The notes under the pieces: generated by a model
The model's input: the letters and a program-made list of their open reading frames with translations, nothing else
Databases searched by the model: none
What the model was told of the DNA's origin: nothing
In this document: positions 1 to 8,324 of the stretch, piece by piece
How positions within the stretch are numbered: position 1 is the stretch's first letter
How the letters are laid out: every line of letters begins with the position of its first letter
Source: a virus
Reading direction: 5' to 3' (one strand)
Virus record (IMG/VR): IMGVR_UViG_3300040801_003632
Span: 1 to 31,363 of that record
DNA: 31,363 nt
Made by a program: the position numbers and the translations under genes

Positions 1-117
1 CCTCAACCACGCAGCCACCGACCAATCAGAGTCCGGTAAGTTGAAACTACTCGTGAGTACGCCACCTTGCCTCGCTTGGCCGTAAAAACCATCCTCAAGT
101 GTTGTGTATCCACCGCC
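1..117. repeat. Terminal direct repeat, left copy (assembly overlap of a circular genome)
   Basis: The first 117 bases are identical to bases 31247-31363. A protein frame reads without interruption through the join (31246 to 1), so the repeat is best read as the overlap of a circular or circularly permuted molecule of 31,246 bp. A genuine terminal repeat in the virion is less likely, because it would cut the tail-fibre gene in the middle. The length also fits a k-mer-sized assembler overlap, but this is inference. Confidence 0.93.
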
Positions 118-2415
118 GGACGCCGAGAAGGACTTCCCGCCTCCGCGCTGTACAAGTGTATTATCGAAAGTGAATATATCGGCCGCTACCGGTGCTTTGT
201 ACCCAAAGTAAGTTCCCGAAAGATTTGCCAGTGCGTCAATGAGACCGTTCCCGAAAAGAAGCGGTAAAAACTGCTCGTTTGAGTCTGTCCCGAGTCTCAG
301 CTGCGTGTTCCACTGCGCCCCGTCCCATGTCTGTATCTTGAGCCGGTCGCGTGTGAGTACAAGCCGTCGCAGACCGTCGGAGCTTTCCCCGATGATTCCT
401 TCGTTGCCGATCCGGACCTCTTGGGTCACGTTGGCGATTAAAGCTTCAAGTACAGCTGCCTCGAGTCGATTGGCTTTTATCGAATTCGCAGGGATGCTCC
501 CGTCTTTGATCAGTGAGAAATCCCCTCGCACCGGGTCTGACCAAGCGGATGTCGTTATCCCTTCACGCGTACGGCGTCGCGCTCGGTACCACAGCGGAAA
601 AGATTCGGGCTCATCCGGATCGAGGATGTCAGCATCAATCACGTGCAGTACTCGACCAACAGTGTCCACGTAGAATCCGCCAACAGATCCAGTGAACCAA
701 TCGATAAAACCAAGTTCATACCAGTTTACTGTTTCAGGAGTGCTTTCGGCCGACGGGTCATTTGTTACCTGGATTTCATTATGCATCCACCAACGCAAAT
801 TATCTTGGTGAGGGATAACGATCTCGTTATGCATAAAACCGGATTGCACACCGATTATCGGAACCACTGGTTCCCGAGTTCCAACAGCAGAATCGTACCC
901 GTTGTCGAGTTGTGGAAACGTGGGGCTGTTGTCGGTACGCTCCTGCAATGCAGCTATTGCGGCGGCAGCCTGCTGTGGTTCATCGCCCCGGGTACTTACG
1001 ATTTCAGTCGCGTAGTTTGTAACACCGACAGCTTCGTGGCGGTAGATCTTCTGATGACCGTTATATTCGACCAAAGATACAATCGCTACTGTATCGATGT
1101 TCGGTTGGTCATTCTTCAGGTTGACTACTGTACCGACTGCTACGGGTTGCCTTAGTCCGAAGGTGTACCGGAACGCACTATAGCGAATATGACGAGCTCT
1201 GTGTGTCGCGGTTCGCTCCGCCCGGACCGGGTCAAATATGTGTTCGCTGCGATACTTGTCGGGTCTTTTCGCGGTATCTGGTACGGTGACCTGCTCGATC
1301 CTTTTTCGGTACAGCGTTTTTGCGTAGATCGCGAAGAAATAAATCTTCTTTATCTCAGACGATGTATTTCTGAACCGAATGCGCGCTCTGTGAGCTTCAT
1401 ACTCTTCGAGATCCACAACCACACCGGGATCGGCCGAAAATGAAAGTCTGTGGTCACTGGTAGAGATCAGGGATATGTCTCGATTCTGCTTCCGCGTATC
1501 GGTCGACAGATACGGTGTATCGAGCCATCGATCAGAGAATGTCTGGTAGGTTTCTTCGATGTCGCTATCTGACGGGTAGTAGTCTCCCGGGGCAATATCG
1601 ACGCCTCGAAACGGTCCGTTGACGCCCGAAGGATCTACGGGAAGGTTCGCGTCGTACACCCGAACATCATCAAGAACCGCGGGTCTTGCCCACTCAATCT
1701 CCACACCATCTTCAGGCCAATACTCGCGCTCGACAGTGAACGGCACTGTAGTAAGTTTGTTCTCGTCGATCGTGACTGCGGGAGACCAGGTGTCTTGGTC
1801 AAAACGTGTCCACGTAACAAGTCCCGTGCCCAGTGCGTGGAGTACGTAGCCATGTTCAGACAGCAGCGTGTCGATTGCCTCGCGATACGACAGTTCGTCT
1901 CGATCCCAGGCAACGTGAAGCACCGTGTCGAGAATGTCGGGTGCTCCAGAATCAATCGAAGAGCCGAAACCCGCTGCATTGAGTAGTTGATAGAGGATTG
2001 AGGCGCCAAGGTTTGAGCTGTTATATATGGCAGGAGCCGGGTCACCGACTGTGGCAGGCATACGGATTGACTGCTCGAGCGGCTGGTCGAGCGATTGAGT
2101 CGCGTCGACTATCTCAAGATTAAGCGTTTCGACAAACTGAGACCGGCCTTGAAAATAGGTCGGATCAATTGTGCCGGTGATGAGGTAATCACCAGATTCT
2201 TCCTGTACGTACGCATTGATTTTTTCGGCCGCGTTATAAATCAATCCCACGATTATGGGATCGTGCTTTATGGAGAACTGGTAAGTGTCGACTGTAGAGC
2301 GCCAGTCTTCATTCATGAGCCGACGACTCATAGTTCGTTCTCGATCGATTACCAGGTGTGTAATATCTGTAAAGCCCGCGTCTCCGGGAAACTGCAGGAA
2401 TACGTGGTGGATCAT
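1..2415 (-). CDS. Tail hub / receptor-binding fibre protein, N-terminal 805 residues (continues at the right edge)
   Basis: The frame is open from ATG at 2415 down to base 1 with no stop, and continues in frame at 31246 to a stop at 29390, giving 1,423 residues in all. The start overlaps the tape-measure stop as ATGA, so the two are translationally coupled. Residues 1-~450 look like a tail-hub or tail-tip domain: mixed strands, with a central stretch resembling the D1-type domains of phage hub proteins (LITGTIDPTYFQGR; ILYQLLNAAGFG). Residues ~600-700 resemble the neck seen before phage fibres (IPANSIKANRLEAAVLEALI). A LamG-like jelly-roll begins at about 760-800 (DSDWSVAAW). No separate Dit, Tal or fibre gene lies between tape measure and lysis genes, so this single protein probably fills all those roles. 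The hub assignment is inference from position and composition; the open frame and join are directly visible. Confidence 0.88.
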   Translation of the reverse strand, partial: MIHHVFLQFPGDAGFTDITHLVIDRERTMSRRLMNEDWRSTVDTYQFSIKHDPIIVGLIYNAAEKINAYVQEESGDYLITGTIDPTYFQGRSQFVETLNLEIVDATQSLDQPLEQSIRMPATVGDPAPAIYNSSNLGASILYQLLNAAGFGSSIDSGAPDILDTVLHVAWDRDELSYREAIDTLLSEHGYVLHALGTGLVTWTRFDQDTWSPAVTIDENKLTTVPFTVEREYWPEDGVEIEWARPAVLDDVRVYDANLPVDPSGVNGPFRGVDIAPGDYYPSDSDIEETYQTFSDRWLDTPYLSTDTRKQNRDISLISTSDHRLSFSADPGVVVDLEEYEAHRARIRFRNTSSEIKKIYFFAIYAKTLYRKRIEQVTVPDTAKRPDKYRSEHIFDPVRAERTATHRARHIRYSAFRYTFGLRQPVAVGTVVNLKNDQPNIDTVAIVSLVEYNGHQKIYRHEAVGVTNYATEIVSTRGDEPQQAAAAIAALQERTDNSPTFPQLDNGYDSAVGTREPVVPIIGVQSGFMHNEIVIPHQDNLRWWMHNEIQVTNDPSAESTPETVNWYELGFIDWFTGSVGGFYVDTVGRVLHVIDADILDPDEPESFPLWYRARRRTREGITTSAWSDPVRGDFSLIKDGSIPANSIKANRLEAAVLEALIANVTQEVRIGNEGIIGESSDGLRRLVLTRDRLKIQTWDGAQWNTQLRLGTDSNEQFLPLLFGNGLIDALANLSGTYFGYKAPVAADIFTFDNTLVQRGGGKSFSASGGGYTTLEDGFYGQARQGGVLTSSFNLPDSDWSVAAWLR

Positions 2416-5099
2416 GCAACACCTCGGTCTGCCAGCCGGCGTCCGGCTTGCTGAAGCTGTCGATGAAGTTCGTCAATTCCGTACACAGGGCCATGTACAT
2501 GGATATGGATTCCACCTCCGGATGGACCATGCCGATTCGGCGTACCGATGGGTGTGACATCGATTCGTTCGCGTCCGCCTGGATTGTCGCCTACTCGTAA
2601 AAGCGCGGATCCGCGCGTTTCGAAGGAACCACCAAATTTCGCTGCTTCTACTTCTTCTATTGTCGATGCACTGCGTGCGTTTCGCAGTCTGCCCTGAAGT
2701 CGCGTAATCATATCTTCGAGCTCGCGCCGACGACCGGTTTGACTCACGTTTTTCTGCCACCAGTTCATGTCACCGAGAATGTCTTGATTGTCTCGTATAG
2801 CTGATTCGATTGCGCTGATTTTGGCAGCTTTCTTCCTATCGAGATCAGCCTGGTCACGGGCGGCATCGGCTTGTTCTTCAGCCTCACTGATCGCTGTTTC
2901 TTCGCTTTCAACACCTGTGAGGTGCTGATCAGCAAGAGCTCCTGCCTCGGAACGAAACTCGTCATGGGACATCAGGTTACGATCGAGCATGTCCTTTAAC
3001 ACGTCGAACTCCCGTCGGTACTCGGTCTCCATTCGGCGGATGTTGTCCCGTCGCATGTCGCGTTCGGCTTTCAGCTGCTCATCGATGAGCTTGATCCGTT
3101 CTCGCGCGAGTTTTTCTTCCGCGCTGAGTATCTTTTGTGCTGGTCCATCTACTGGCCCTGCACTGCTCCCGCCAAGATACCCTGTACCTATAGCTGATAG
3201 GCCAGCTAAACCGAATAGTGCTGCTGCCCAAGGCAAAGCTGCCATGCCGCCTTCAGCGAGCAGTCGAAGCCCGGCACCGAGCGCTGTTATCGATATTTGC
3301 CTGGTGATTTCCTGTGCAGCGCTACTAATAGCATTCCCGAACTGATCGGCACCAAGGTTTCCTTCTGCGAGAGCCTTTCCCACGTCTTCGAGCCCCGAGC
3401 GTAGTGCACCAGCGGCTCCTTCTGCGGCACGCCACAGAACGCCTTCGAACTCTTCAGCGATTATTTTCCATGCATCAAACTGTTCTATTTGCTGCTCTTC
3501 TATACCCAACTGCTCACGCAGCGCTTCGCTGATAGACTCGAGTATTGCAAGCTCTTCGGTGAATGCAAGCGCTCCGGCGCCCTGGGAGTGAATAGCGGCT
3601 ATTCGCTCCTGAGCTTGCATATACGCATTCTGTTGAGACGCGAGCTCGGCTCGACGATCACGTTCGTCGCTGATCATGTCCTGCAAACGCGTGCGGACAA
3701 TTACGCTCTCTTCTACCGCTTCTGCCTCTCCTTCGATTAACCCCATATTGATCATCAACTGGGTTTCCTGTTCTTTCAGGTACTCGAGGGATATATTGAT
3801 CTGGTCGGCGTATTCTTTTGTTGCAACCGTAGACTGGTGCTGCAAGAAGGCTGTTTGTTCGCGCAAGTGAGCTAGTTGCCCTTCGTTCGTTTGGCCATAA
3901 ATCGAAAGTATGCGCTGCAGCTGGTCTTCAATCGCGCGGTTTCTCGCTTCTCGTTGCTCAGCTGCATTTCGCTCACGCTCTTCTGCATCGGCCTCCATAC
4001 GAGCAATTGCTGCGAGTCTGTGCTGCTCGTTCTCGAACTCTCGCTCGGCAGCTTCCTGTCGAGACTCTATAACCGCAACGTGTTCTCGCTCTTGCACCGT
4101 CGCGCGACGTATCTGTTCGATTACCGCTTCGAGCTCAACGACAGAAACTGAGGCAGCGGCAGACTGGGCTCCTCCGACGCTTTCGATCTGCTCTTCAAGA
4201 CTCGCCTCTTCTGCGCGCAGCGTACTGATCTCTTCCCGAATAGAAGCAAGAGCTTCCCGTCGCTCCTGGAGCCCTGCGTCCGAGCCCACAGTGGTAATCC
4301 CACGCTCCATGATCTCGCGCAATTCTCGTGCATGCTCGCTCGACTCGATGAAGTCCCTGATCATATTCGCTGTGCCGCGTTGAACAGGTGCGAAGAACTG
4401 GGATGTTACCTGGCCACCGAGCGCCAACAAATCGTCTATTGCGTTTTTGAGCTGCACCCCCGCAGCTTCTGCGCTCAAGCCAATTGCTTCGGCGGTCCCG
4501 CCGAATCGTGAATTGAGTTGCTCGAGTACTGATTCAAGACGTTCGCTGTCGGTTCCTGAGCGATCGATTTGAATTCCATAGCGGGTCAGAGCGGAACTGG
4601 ATCCGTCGATGGTTGCGGCAACCATCCTAGCTGCCCTTTGTAGATCTGTGCCTGTCGCCTCGGCAAAGTCTTGAATCAGAGGGATCGCCCGACGTAGCTC
4701 GTTCTCGCTCAGATTGGCAAGTTGCTGAGTAAGGGCGGCAGCTTCCGTTGTGGCAGCTCCTGCAAATCGAGTAGTTCGGGACAGCTCGCTAGCAAGTTGT
4801 TCGATTCCGCTGACGCTGATCTCTGCACTACGTCCTGTCAGGGAAACCGCATTTGACAGCGCGAGAGACGCTCGCTCATTGTCGAAATACGCCTGCTGAG
4901 CTCGCTGCATTGTTCGAACAAGACCAGCAATGGACACGGCAAGTCCAGCAGCGCCTGCGGCTTTCATTGCGAACTGCTTCACGAGCTGACCACTGCTCTT
5001 TGTAGTTCGCTGTGTCTGCCGATCGAATTGCCGGAGGTTCCGCGCAGCGCGTTCTGTTTCAGATCGGACTATAACCCTGATTTCATCTGCTGTTGGCAT
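2412..5099 (-). CDS. Tail tape measure protein
   Basis: An 895-residue protein, the second-longest gene in the genome, directly after the tail chaperones. It sets tail length and is released on infection. The N-terminal ~110 residues are a short basic coiled coil followed by a small apolar segment (MKAAGAAGLAVSIAGLV). Residues ~280-560 are almost entirely charged coiled coil. A glycine/alanine-rich hydrophobic block (LRLLAEGGMAALPWAAALFG, about residues 625-675) is a likely membrane-insertion segment, and more coiled coil follows. The C-terminus (IHIHVHGPVYGIDELHRQL) has the strand-helix ending typical of lambdoid tape measures. The start at 5099 overlaps the chaperone extension by 17 nt and has GGAGG 9 nt upstream. 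At about 0.15 nm per residue the tail would be roughly 130 nm. Confidence 0.9.
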   Translation of the reverse strand: MPTADEIRVIVRSETERAARNLRQFDRQTQRTTKSSGQLVKQFAMKAAGAAGLAVSIAGLVRTMQRAQQAYFDNERASLALSNAVSLTGRSAEISVSGIEQLASELSRTTRFAGAATTEAAALTQQLANLSENELRRAIPLIQDFAEATGTDLQRAARMVAATIDGSSSALTRYGIQIDRSGTDSERLESVLEQLNSRFGGTAEAIGLSAEAAGVQLKNAIDDLLALGGQVTSQFFAPVQRGTANMIRDFIESSEHARELREIMERGITTVGSDAGLQERREALASIREEISTLRAEEASLEEQIESVGGAQSAAASVSVVELEAVIEQIRRATVQEREHVAVIESRQEAAEREFENEQHRLAAIARMEADAEERERNAAEQREARNRAIEDQLQRILSIYGQTNEGQLAHLREQTAFLQHQSTVATKEYADQINISLEYLKEQETQLMINMGLIEGEAEAVEESVIVRTRLQDMISDERDRRAELASQQNAYMQAQERIAAIHSQGAGALAFTEELAILESISEALREQLGIEEQQIEQFDAWKIIAEEFEGVLWRAAEGAAGALRSGLEDVGKALAEGNLGADQFGNAISSAAQEITRQISITALGAGLRLLAEGGMAALPWAAALFGLAGLSAIGTGYLGGSSAGPVDGPAQKILSAEEKLARERIKLIDEQLKAERDMRRDNIRRMETEYRREFDVLKDMLDRNLMSHDEFRSEAGALADQHLTGVESEETAISEAEEQADAARDQADLDRKKAAKISAIESAIRDNQDILGDMNWWQKNVSQTGRRRELEDMITRLQGRLRNARSASTIEEVEAAKFGGSFETRGSALLRVGDNPGGRERIDVTPIGTPNRHGPSGGGIHIHVHGPVYGIDELHRQLQQAGRRLADRGVA

Positions 5100-5765
5100 T
5101 CCGTGCTTCCTCCATCTCCCGGGCCTGCCAGAGCTGAAACTCTTGCTCGCAGATCTCTACTGCTTTGATCCATTGCGGCCGCTCGTTTATCCACCCTTGA
5201 CCGTGGGGCAATCCAAACCTCTTCCACCGTTGCCATTCATTCCAGGCTGTCACAACTGTTTCACCCGTGATAATGCCGGGAATGTCTCCGCGTCTCACGT
5301 ACGAAAATCCATCTTCTGTACTGTTTGAATAGATCCGTTCAAACTCATTCGGGGCGTGCTCAAATCGCTCGCTTGAGTCGATACTCAGAAGCACTTGAGC
5401 CGCCCGTCTCAGTTTTTTTCTTCATCCTCCGGTATCCCGTACCCGCGAACGATGGTCATCACAAGCTCGTCGATGAGGCTTCTCGTCACGGATCGTGGCG
5501 CCATCGTCACCAACTTTTCACCAGTATCGATAGCAGTACCGTCTTCCAGTTCCAGATTCCGGATGTTGGTAACGAAATTCTTCACCAATCCAACAGCATC
5601 GAACTGATTTGTCAGACTCGGGGCAAACGGCTCATATTCTTCCTGGGTCGGATGCTTGATCATCACGACGATTTTCTCCGCGGTCGGGAGACTCCGGTTT
5701 CCGTGTGGCTCCGGTCCGGTTGCTTCGGGTACGTAGGTCTCGACTCTTTTCGAGGTTATCTTCAT
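5083..5765 (-). CDS. Tail assembly chaperone fusion (gpGT-like) made by -1 frameshift
   Basis: Predicted 227-residue product. Ribosomes start at 5765, slip -1 on A AAA AAC (5412-5418) immediately before the zero-frame TGA, and continue in the frame that ends at 5083. The 5083-5411 frame has no convincing start of its own: its only in-frame candidate, GTG at 5394, lacks a Shine-Dalgarno sequence. The extension is Trp-rich and acidic (WNEWQRWKRFGLPHGQGW), as in T-type extensions of lambda GT. Position between the major tail protein and the tape measure is exactly where G/GT pairs lie. The frames and heptamer are seen directly; the use of the shift follows from the lambda GT precedent. Confidence 0.82.
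5409..5765 (-). CDS. Tail assembly chaperone (gpG-like)
   Basis: An 118-residue acidic protein, start ATG 5765 preceded by AGGAG at 7 nt. It ends EDEEKN directly on the slippery heptamer, so it is the unshifted product of the chaperone gene. By analogy with lambda gpG it should coat the tape measure protein during tail assembly, with the longer fused form recruiting the tail tube protein. The first ~45 codons overlap the 3' end of the preceding gene in another frame, an unusually long overlap for this genome. Confidence 0.8.
   Translation of the reverse strand: MKITSKRVETYVPEATGPEPHGNRSLPTAEKIVVMIKHPTQEEYEPFAPSLTNQFDAVGLVKNFVTNIRNLELEDGTAIDTGEKLVTMAPRSVTRSLIDELVMTIVRGYGIPEDEEKN
5412..5418 (-). 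promoter_or_regulatory. Programmed -1 ribosomal frameshift site A AAA AAC
   Basis: On the minus strand the zero frame reads GAA AAA AAC TGA, so a canonical X XXY YYZ heptamer (A AAA AAC) abuts the stop codon. After a -1 slip the ribosome reads CTG AGA CGG and enters the open frame ending at 5083. About 19 nt downstream an imperfect hairpin (5371-5392, stem TGAGT/ACTCA plus GCT/AGC with a two-base bulge) may stimulate the shift. The spacing is longer than the usual 5-9 nt, so the stimulator is less certain than the heptamer. Confidence 0.8.
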
Positions 5766-5931
5766 TGTTCTTCTCCTGAACTTCGTCTATGCGCACAATC
5801 ACGCTGCGAACGCCGTGATCGTTCTTCGCTGACAACACATAGGCGTTCTCGAGTTTTTTCCCGTCGGACTCGAGAGTTATTTTACTGACCGACGATGTCG
5901 GTTCACCGGCAACAATTTTCACAATCGCCAT
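5632..5931 (-). CDS. Small protein between major tail protein and tail chaperone, function unknown
   Basis: A 99-residue frame with ATG at 5931 and GGAG 5 nt upstream. Residues 1-~55 look like a normal folded domain (alternating strands: MAIVKIVAGEP, SVIVRIDEV). The last ~45 residues are a highly polar RD/RS-rich tail that overlaps the first 134 nt of the chaperone gene in a different frame. The tail composition suggests it is dictated by the chaperone frame and may be unstructured. It may be a tail accessory or chaperone partner by position. A sequencing frameshift near 5760 that artificially extends this frame cannot be excluded. Confidence 0.6.
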   Translation of the reverse strand: MAIVKIVAGEPTSSVSKITLESDGKKLENAYVLSAKNDHGVRSVIVRIDEVQEKNNEDNLEKSRDLRTRSNRTGATRKPESPDRGENRRDDQASDPGRI

Positions 5932-5945
5932 AGACGCTCCTGTGT

Positions 5946-5973
5946 AGCCGCGCCCGTTTTATCAGGCACGGCT
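5946..5973 (-). other. Hairpin after the major tail gene
   Basis: Inverted arms AGCCGCGCC (5946-5954) and GGCACGGCT (5965-5973) pair over 9 bp with one G-T wobble around a 10-nt loop. It lies in the 65-bp gap between the major tail protein and the next gene. There is no clear U-tract beyond the stem on the minus strand, so it may be an mRNA-stabilising or processing hairpin or a weak attenuator. Confidence 0.4.
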
Positions 5974-5996
5974 CGCGTGTTCTTCTTTTTCGACGC

Positions 5997-6662
5997 TTAC
6001 GCAGTGATCGTTCTGCGATACAGTGTCGGGCGCTCAGACCCTACAGCGGTATAGTTGAAGTTCAACGTCTGCGGTCCTTCCATCGGTTTTTGGGTATCAA
6101 GACTGTCAAGAATCGACGGCAAGTACTGCATCAGCTCGTTCTCTCCAACATCCGTGGTTTCATCGCGTCCGAGAAAGAAGTGAAGGACGCCCGTGATCGT
6201 TGGTTTGTACGTGCGCACCCCCGCTCCATCGTCTTCTACGATCCGGAAAAACCGACCCAAAATCAGGTCGACATCTTCGTCATTCGCGATGAAGTAGCCA
6301 TCCACGTTTCCGCTGATTTCGGGCTTATCGCCTTCCTGATAACTTTTCGAGTCGTCGACCTGAGTGGTGTCCTCGTACTTCTCTTTCTGTGCCTGATTCG
6401 GAACATTCGTAACGAATGCGAGCACGTGCATCGGCAGCGGAATTGCCGCGTCTCCTTCTTCCAGCGACAAGCTGGGCTTGTTGTAAATCAAGTCGCCAAC
6501 AACCGCTCCGGCGGGGAATCCGGTTGAAGCGCCGATTGAAGTGATTTTGTAGAACTGCTCTTCCGGCAGAGGAACGGGAGTGGATGCTCCCTCAATTACT
6601 GTTCCTGGAACTCCTAGATAGAGATAATTCTTTACACCGCTCAAACGTTTCTTCTGTGGCAT
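5997..6662 (-). CDS. Major tail protein (tail tube)
   Basis: A 221-residue protein in the tail-tube position, after two tail-completion-type genes and before the chaperones. The ATG at 6662 is chosen over the longer frame beginning at 6713: it has AAGGAG at 6 nt, begins MPQKKRLSGVKNYLYLG, and avoids overlapping the previous gene. Strand-rich sequence with a loop of alternating acidic residues (residues ~90-150) fits a tube protein with a surface insertion. The C-terminus returns to short strands (TLNFNYTAVGSERPTLYRR). No catalytic motif is visible. Assignment is from order, size and composition. Confidence 0.75.
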   Translation of the reverse strand: MPQKKRLSGVKNYLYLGVPGTVIEGASTPVPLPEEQFYKITSIGASTGFPAGAVVGDLIYNKPSLSLEEGDAAIPLPMHVLAFVTNVPNQAQKEKYEDTTQVDDSKSYQEGDKPEISGNVDGYFIANDEDVDLILGRFFRIVEDDGAGVRTYKPTITGVLHFFLGRDETTDVGENELMQYLPSILDSLDTQKPMEGPQTLNFNYTAVGSERPTLYRRTITA

Positions 6663-6672
6663 GTTCGTCTCC

Positions 6673-7137
6673 TTACAAACTGCTAAGTGTTGATTCGATT
6701 CGAACCGTGACAATGCTCATGCGCTCGGCTCCGGCAGGCGAAGCTAACCAGGTAGCTTCTTCAAACCGTGAGCCAAAACACGTGCCGCCAAGGTCTCCAT
6801 CTCGCTCAATCAAGTTTTGAAGTGCATCGGCCCACGCTGATACACGTACTTCCGCCTCATCTGGTTTGCCTCCAACGGCAACCAGAACCAGTAGGACACG
6901 GTGTCGCTTTGCCATATCCTCACGATTCATCTCCGTGCGGCTCGACATCACCACAACCGTATCCTGTTGCATTGCAAACGGATCTCGCCATCCGTACAGA
7001 TATTTGACGGGGGCTTGTATAGCCGTATTCAGCTCTGTGGCGATCAGCTGTACATATCCTGGCAGATTTGATTCGAGAAACGGTATCAAATCCAGTTTTG
7101 CAAATCGTGTTGAACTTGCTGCTCGATACTCGATCAC
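6673..7137 (-). CDS. Tail completion / tail terminator-like protein
   Basis: A 154-residue protein starting at GTG 7137 immediately after the TAA of the previous gene, with GGAGG 5 nt upstream. It lies directly before the major tail protein, the usual place of lambda gpU- or SPP1 gp17-type proteins that cap the tail tube and join it to the head. The core has the expected helix-strand pattern (FLESNLPGYVQLIATELN; HRVLLVLVAVGG; RMSIVTVRIEST). No sequence motif is diagnostic, so the role is inferred from position and size. Confidence 0.6.
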   Translation of the reverse strand: MIEYRAASSTRFAKLDLIPFLESNLPGYVQLIATELNTAIQAPVKYLYGWRDPFAMQQDTVVVMSSRTEMNREDMAKRHRVLLVLVAVGGKPDEAEVRVSAWADALQNLIERDGDLGGTCFGSRFEEATWLASPAGAERMSIVTVRIESTLSSL

Positions 7138-7539
7138 TTACGCCTCCACCACTCGTCGCTGCATCGACTCGTACACCCTCGTCGCAATCTGCTTTGTTCG
7201 ACCTTCCGACTCGAATTGCCGGTACGCTCGCTCCATGGCCGGGTAGCCCTTACGGGCAAGCCCATAGAGGTAATTGAGTCGTCCGGGTATTCCCACACCT
7301 GGCCGAACACCAAATATTCCGTCTCGGATTTTGAAGAACCTGACACTGTCTCTCGTTTCACCGGTCTGTACCGGCAGTACGCCGCCTGAAAACACACTGT
7401 CTCGGGCGTAACGCGAAAACTCTTCGGCGACAGCATTTGAAATCAGGTTGCCGATTCCGGGCATCGCCGCGACAAGCCGTGACGCCCACTCCGGATTTGT
7501 TTGTTCATAACTAATCTGAAGCGGTCTATCATTACTCAT
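7138..7539 (-). CDS. HK97 gp10-like head-tail / tail completion protein
   Basis: A 133-residue protein whose ATG overlaps the connector stop as ATGA. The central stretch LPVQTGETRDSVRFF resembles the LPVrTGrLrdSi pattern of the HK97 gp10 family, which helps join tails to heads. The C-terminal helix is basic. Position after the gp6-like connector and before the tail terminator fits this family. No alternative function is suggested by the sequence. Confidence 0.65.
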   Translation of the reverse strand: MSNDRPLQISYEQTNPEWASRLVAAMPGIGNLISNAVAEEFSRYARDSVFSGGVLPVQTGETRDSVRFFKIRDGIFGVRPGVGIPGRLNYLYGLARKGYPAMERAYRQFESEGRTKQIATRVYESMQRRVVEA

Positions 7540-8120
7540 GCGACGCTCCGGTAGCTTTCGAAAACTCTTTGTGCGTTCATGGGAACGGTCAGCTCGTACT
7601 GAGTTGTCAATCCATCGGGGCCTGACATGCTTTTTATTCCTGGTCCGAATCGGGAACCGGCACCCCCCAACCGAGAAAGGTTGTAGTTCACAACCTCAAC
7701 GATTGCGTGCTGGAGATCCCATGGCACCGGGTCAAGCCCGGCACGAAAGACGACTTTCACATTCTGCACATCAAGCGGCCATCCAGCCGTTCTATAGAGC
7801 TGCCCCACGTTTTTCAGCGTTACGAAATTTGTAATCTCGGTATTGGCATCAAACGTTCGGCTTGGATCCACATGAACGGCAGTCACTGCCTGAATTGGAT
7901 ACGCGGGCAGCTGTAACAGCGAGCGCCCTGTACCGTCGAGAATGACATCGAGGTCGCGAGCTTTTAGAATACGATTTGCATACCACGGACCCTCCGCCAT
8001 GGCTGACGCGGCATTGATCAGTTGCTCGATCAGTGTCTGCTCGCTTTCATCACGCGCGAGCATTTCCCGAACAGTTTCGTACGTTGTCAGCGCATTCGGA
8101 TCAAGGACTGATGCAGGCAT
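7536..8120 (-). CDS. Head-tail connector protein (HK97 gp6-like)
   Basis: A 194-residue protein starting at 8120 on a TAATG overlap with the upstream small gene. Helical N-terminus (LTTYETVREMLARDESEQTL) with a bundle of short helices is typical of gp6/QLRG adaptor proteins that form the ring under the portal. A central LLQLPAYPIQAVTAVHVD and a later VVFRAGLDPVPWDLQHAIVE match the pattern of this family (a strand pair around LP.yPi.sv, then the vtyraGy......ipdlk.Ai motif). Identification rests on these patterns and gene order. Confidence 0.72.
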   Translation of the reverse strand: MPASVLDPNALTTYETVREMLARDESEQTLIEQLINAASAMAEGPWYANRILKARDLDVILDGTGRSLLQLPAYPIQAVTAVHVDPSRTFDANTEITNFVTLKNVGQLYRTAGWPLDVQNVKVVFRAGLDPVPWDLQHAIVEVVNYNLSRLGGAGSRFGPGIKSMSGPDGLTTQYELTVPMNAQRVFESYRSVA

Positions 8121-8305
8121 TATTCGCTCCTGACCTCACCTTTCGGCTTTGTCGCTTTCTCGATCCCGCGTTTTGCTTCTGTTTTCAAAACATGAGCATG
8201 TCCGGCTTTCACGAGCATCGTGCCTATTTCGTGCGGCACGTCGTGCTCACCTTTTCCGAACGCGAAATCGGGACCAGCTACACTTACATCCAGTACGATC
8301 TTCAT
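8120..8305 (-). CDS. Small protein downstream of the capsid gene
   Basis: A 61-residue protein. ATG 8305 is chosen over an upstream in-frame start at 8350 because GGAGGG sits 4 nt before it and the longer version would run through the capsid-gene hairpin. The sequence (GEHDVPHEIGTMLVKAGHAHVL) resembles small proteins often found between capsid and connector genes in HK97-like phages. The C-terminus is basic. It may be a head accessory protein; function is not known from sequence. Confidence 0.65.
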   Translation of the reverse strand: MKIVLDVSVAGPDFAFGKGEHDVPHEIGTMLVKAGHAHVLKTEAKRGIEKATKPKGEVRSE

Positions 8306-8324
8306 GTTTCCCTCCGTCCGATAT

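Noticed and set aside
1-117. A physical direct terminal repeat as in T7-like phages
   Set aside because: The repeat falls in the middle of a gene and fits an assembly overlap; siphovirus terminase genes and the HNH neighbour suggest a cos type.
239-1155. Plus-strand open frames of 144 and 170 residues in the first kilobase
   Set aside because: They are antisense to the fibre gene, whose frame runs uninterrupted through the edge; they have no start signals or recognisable domains.
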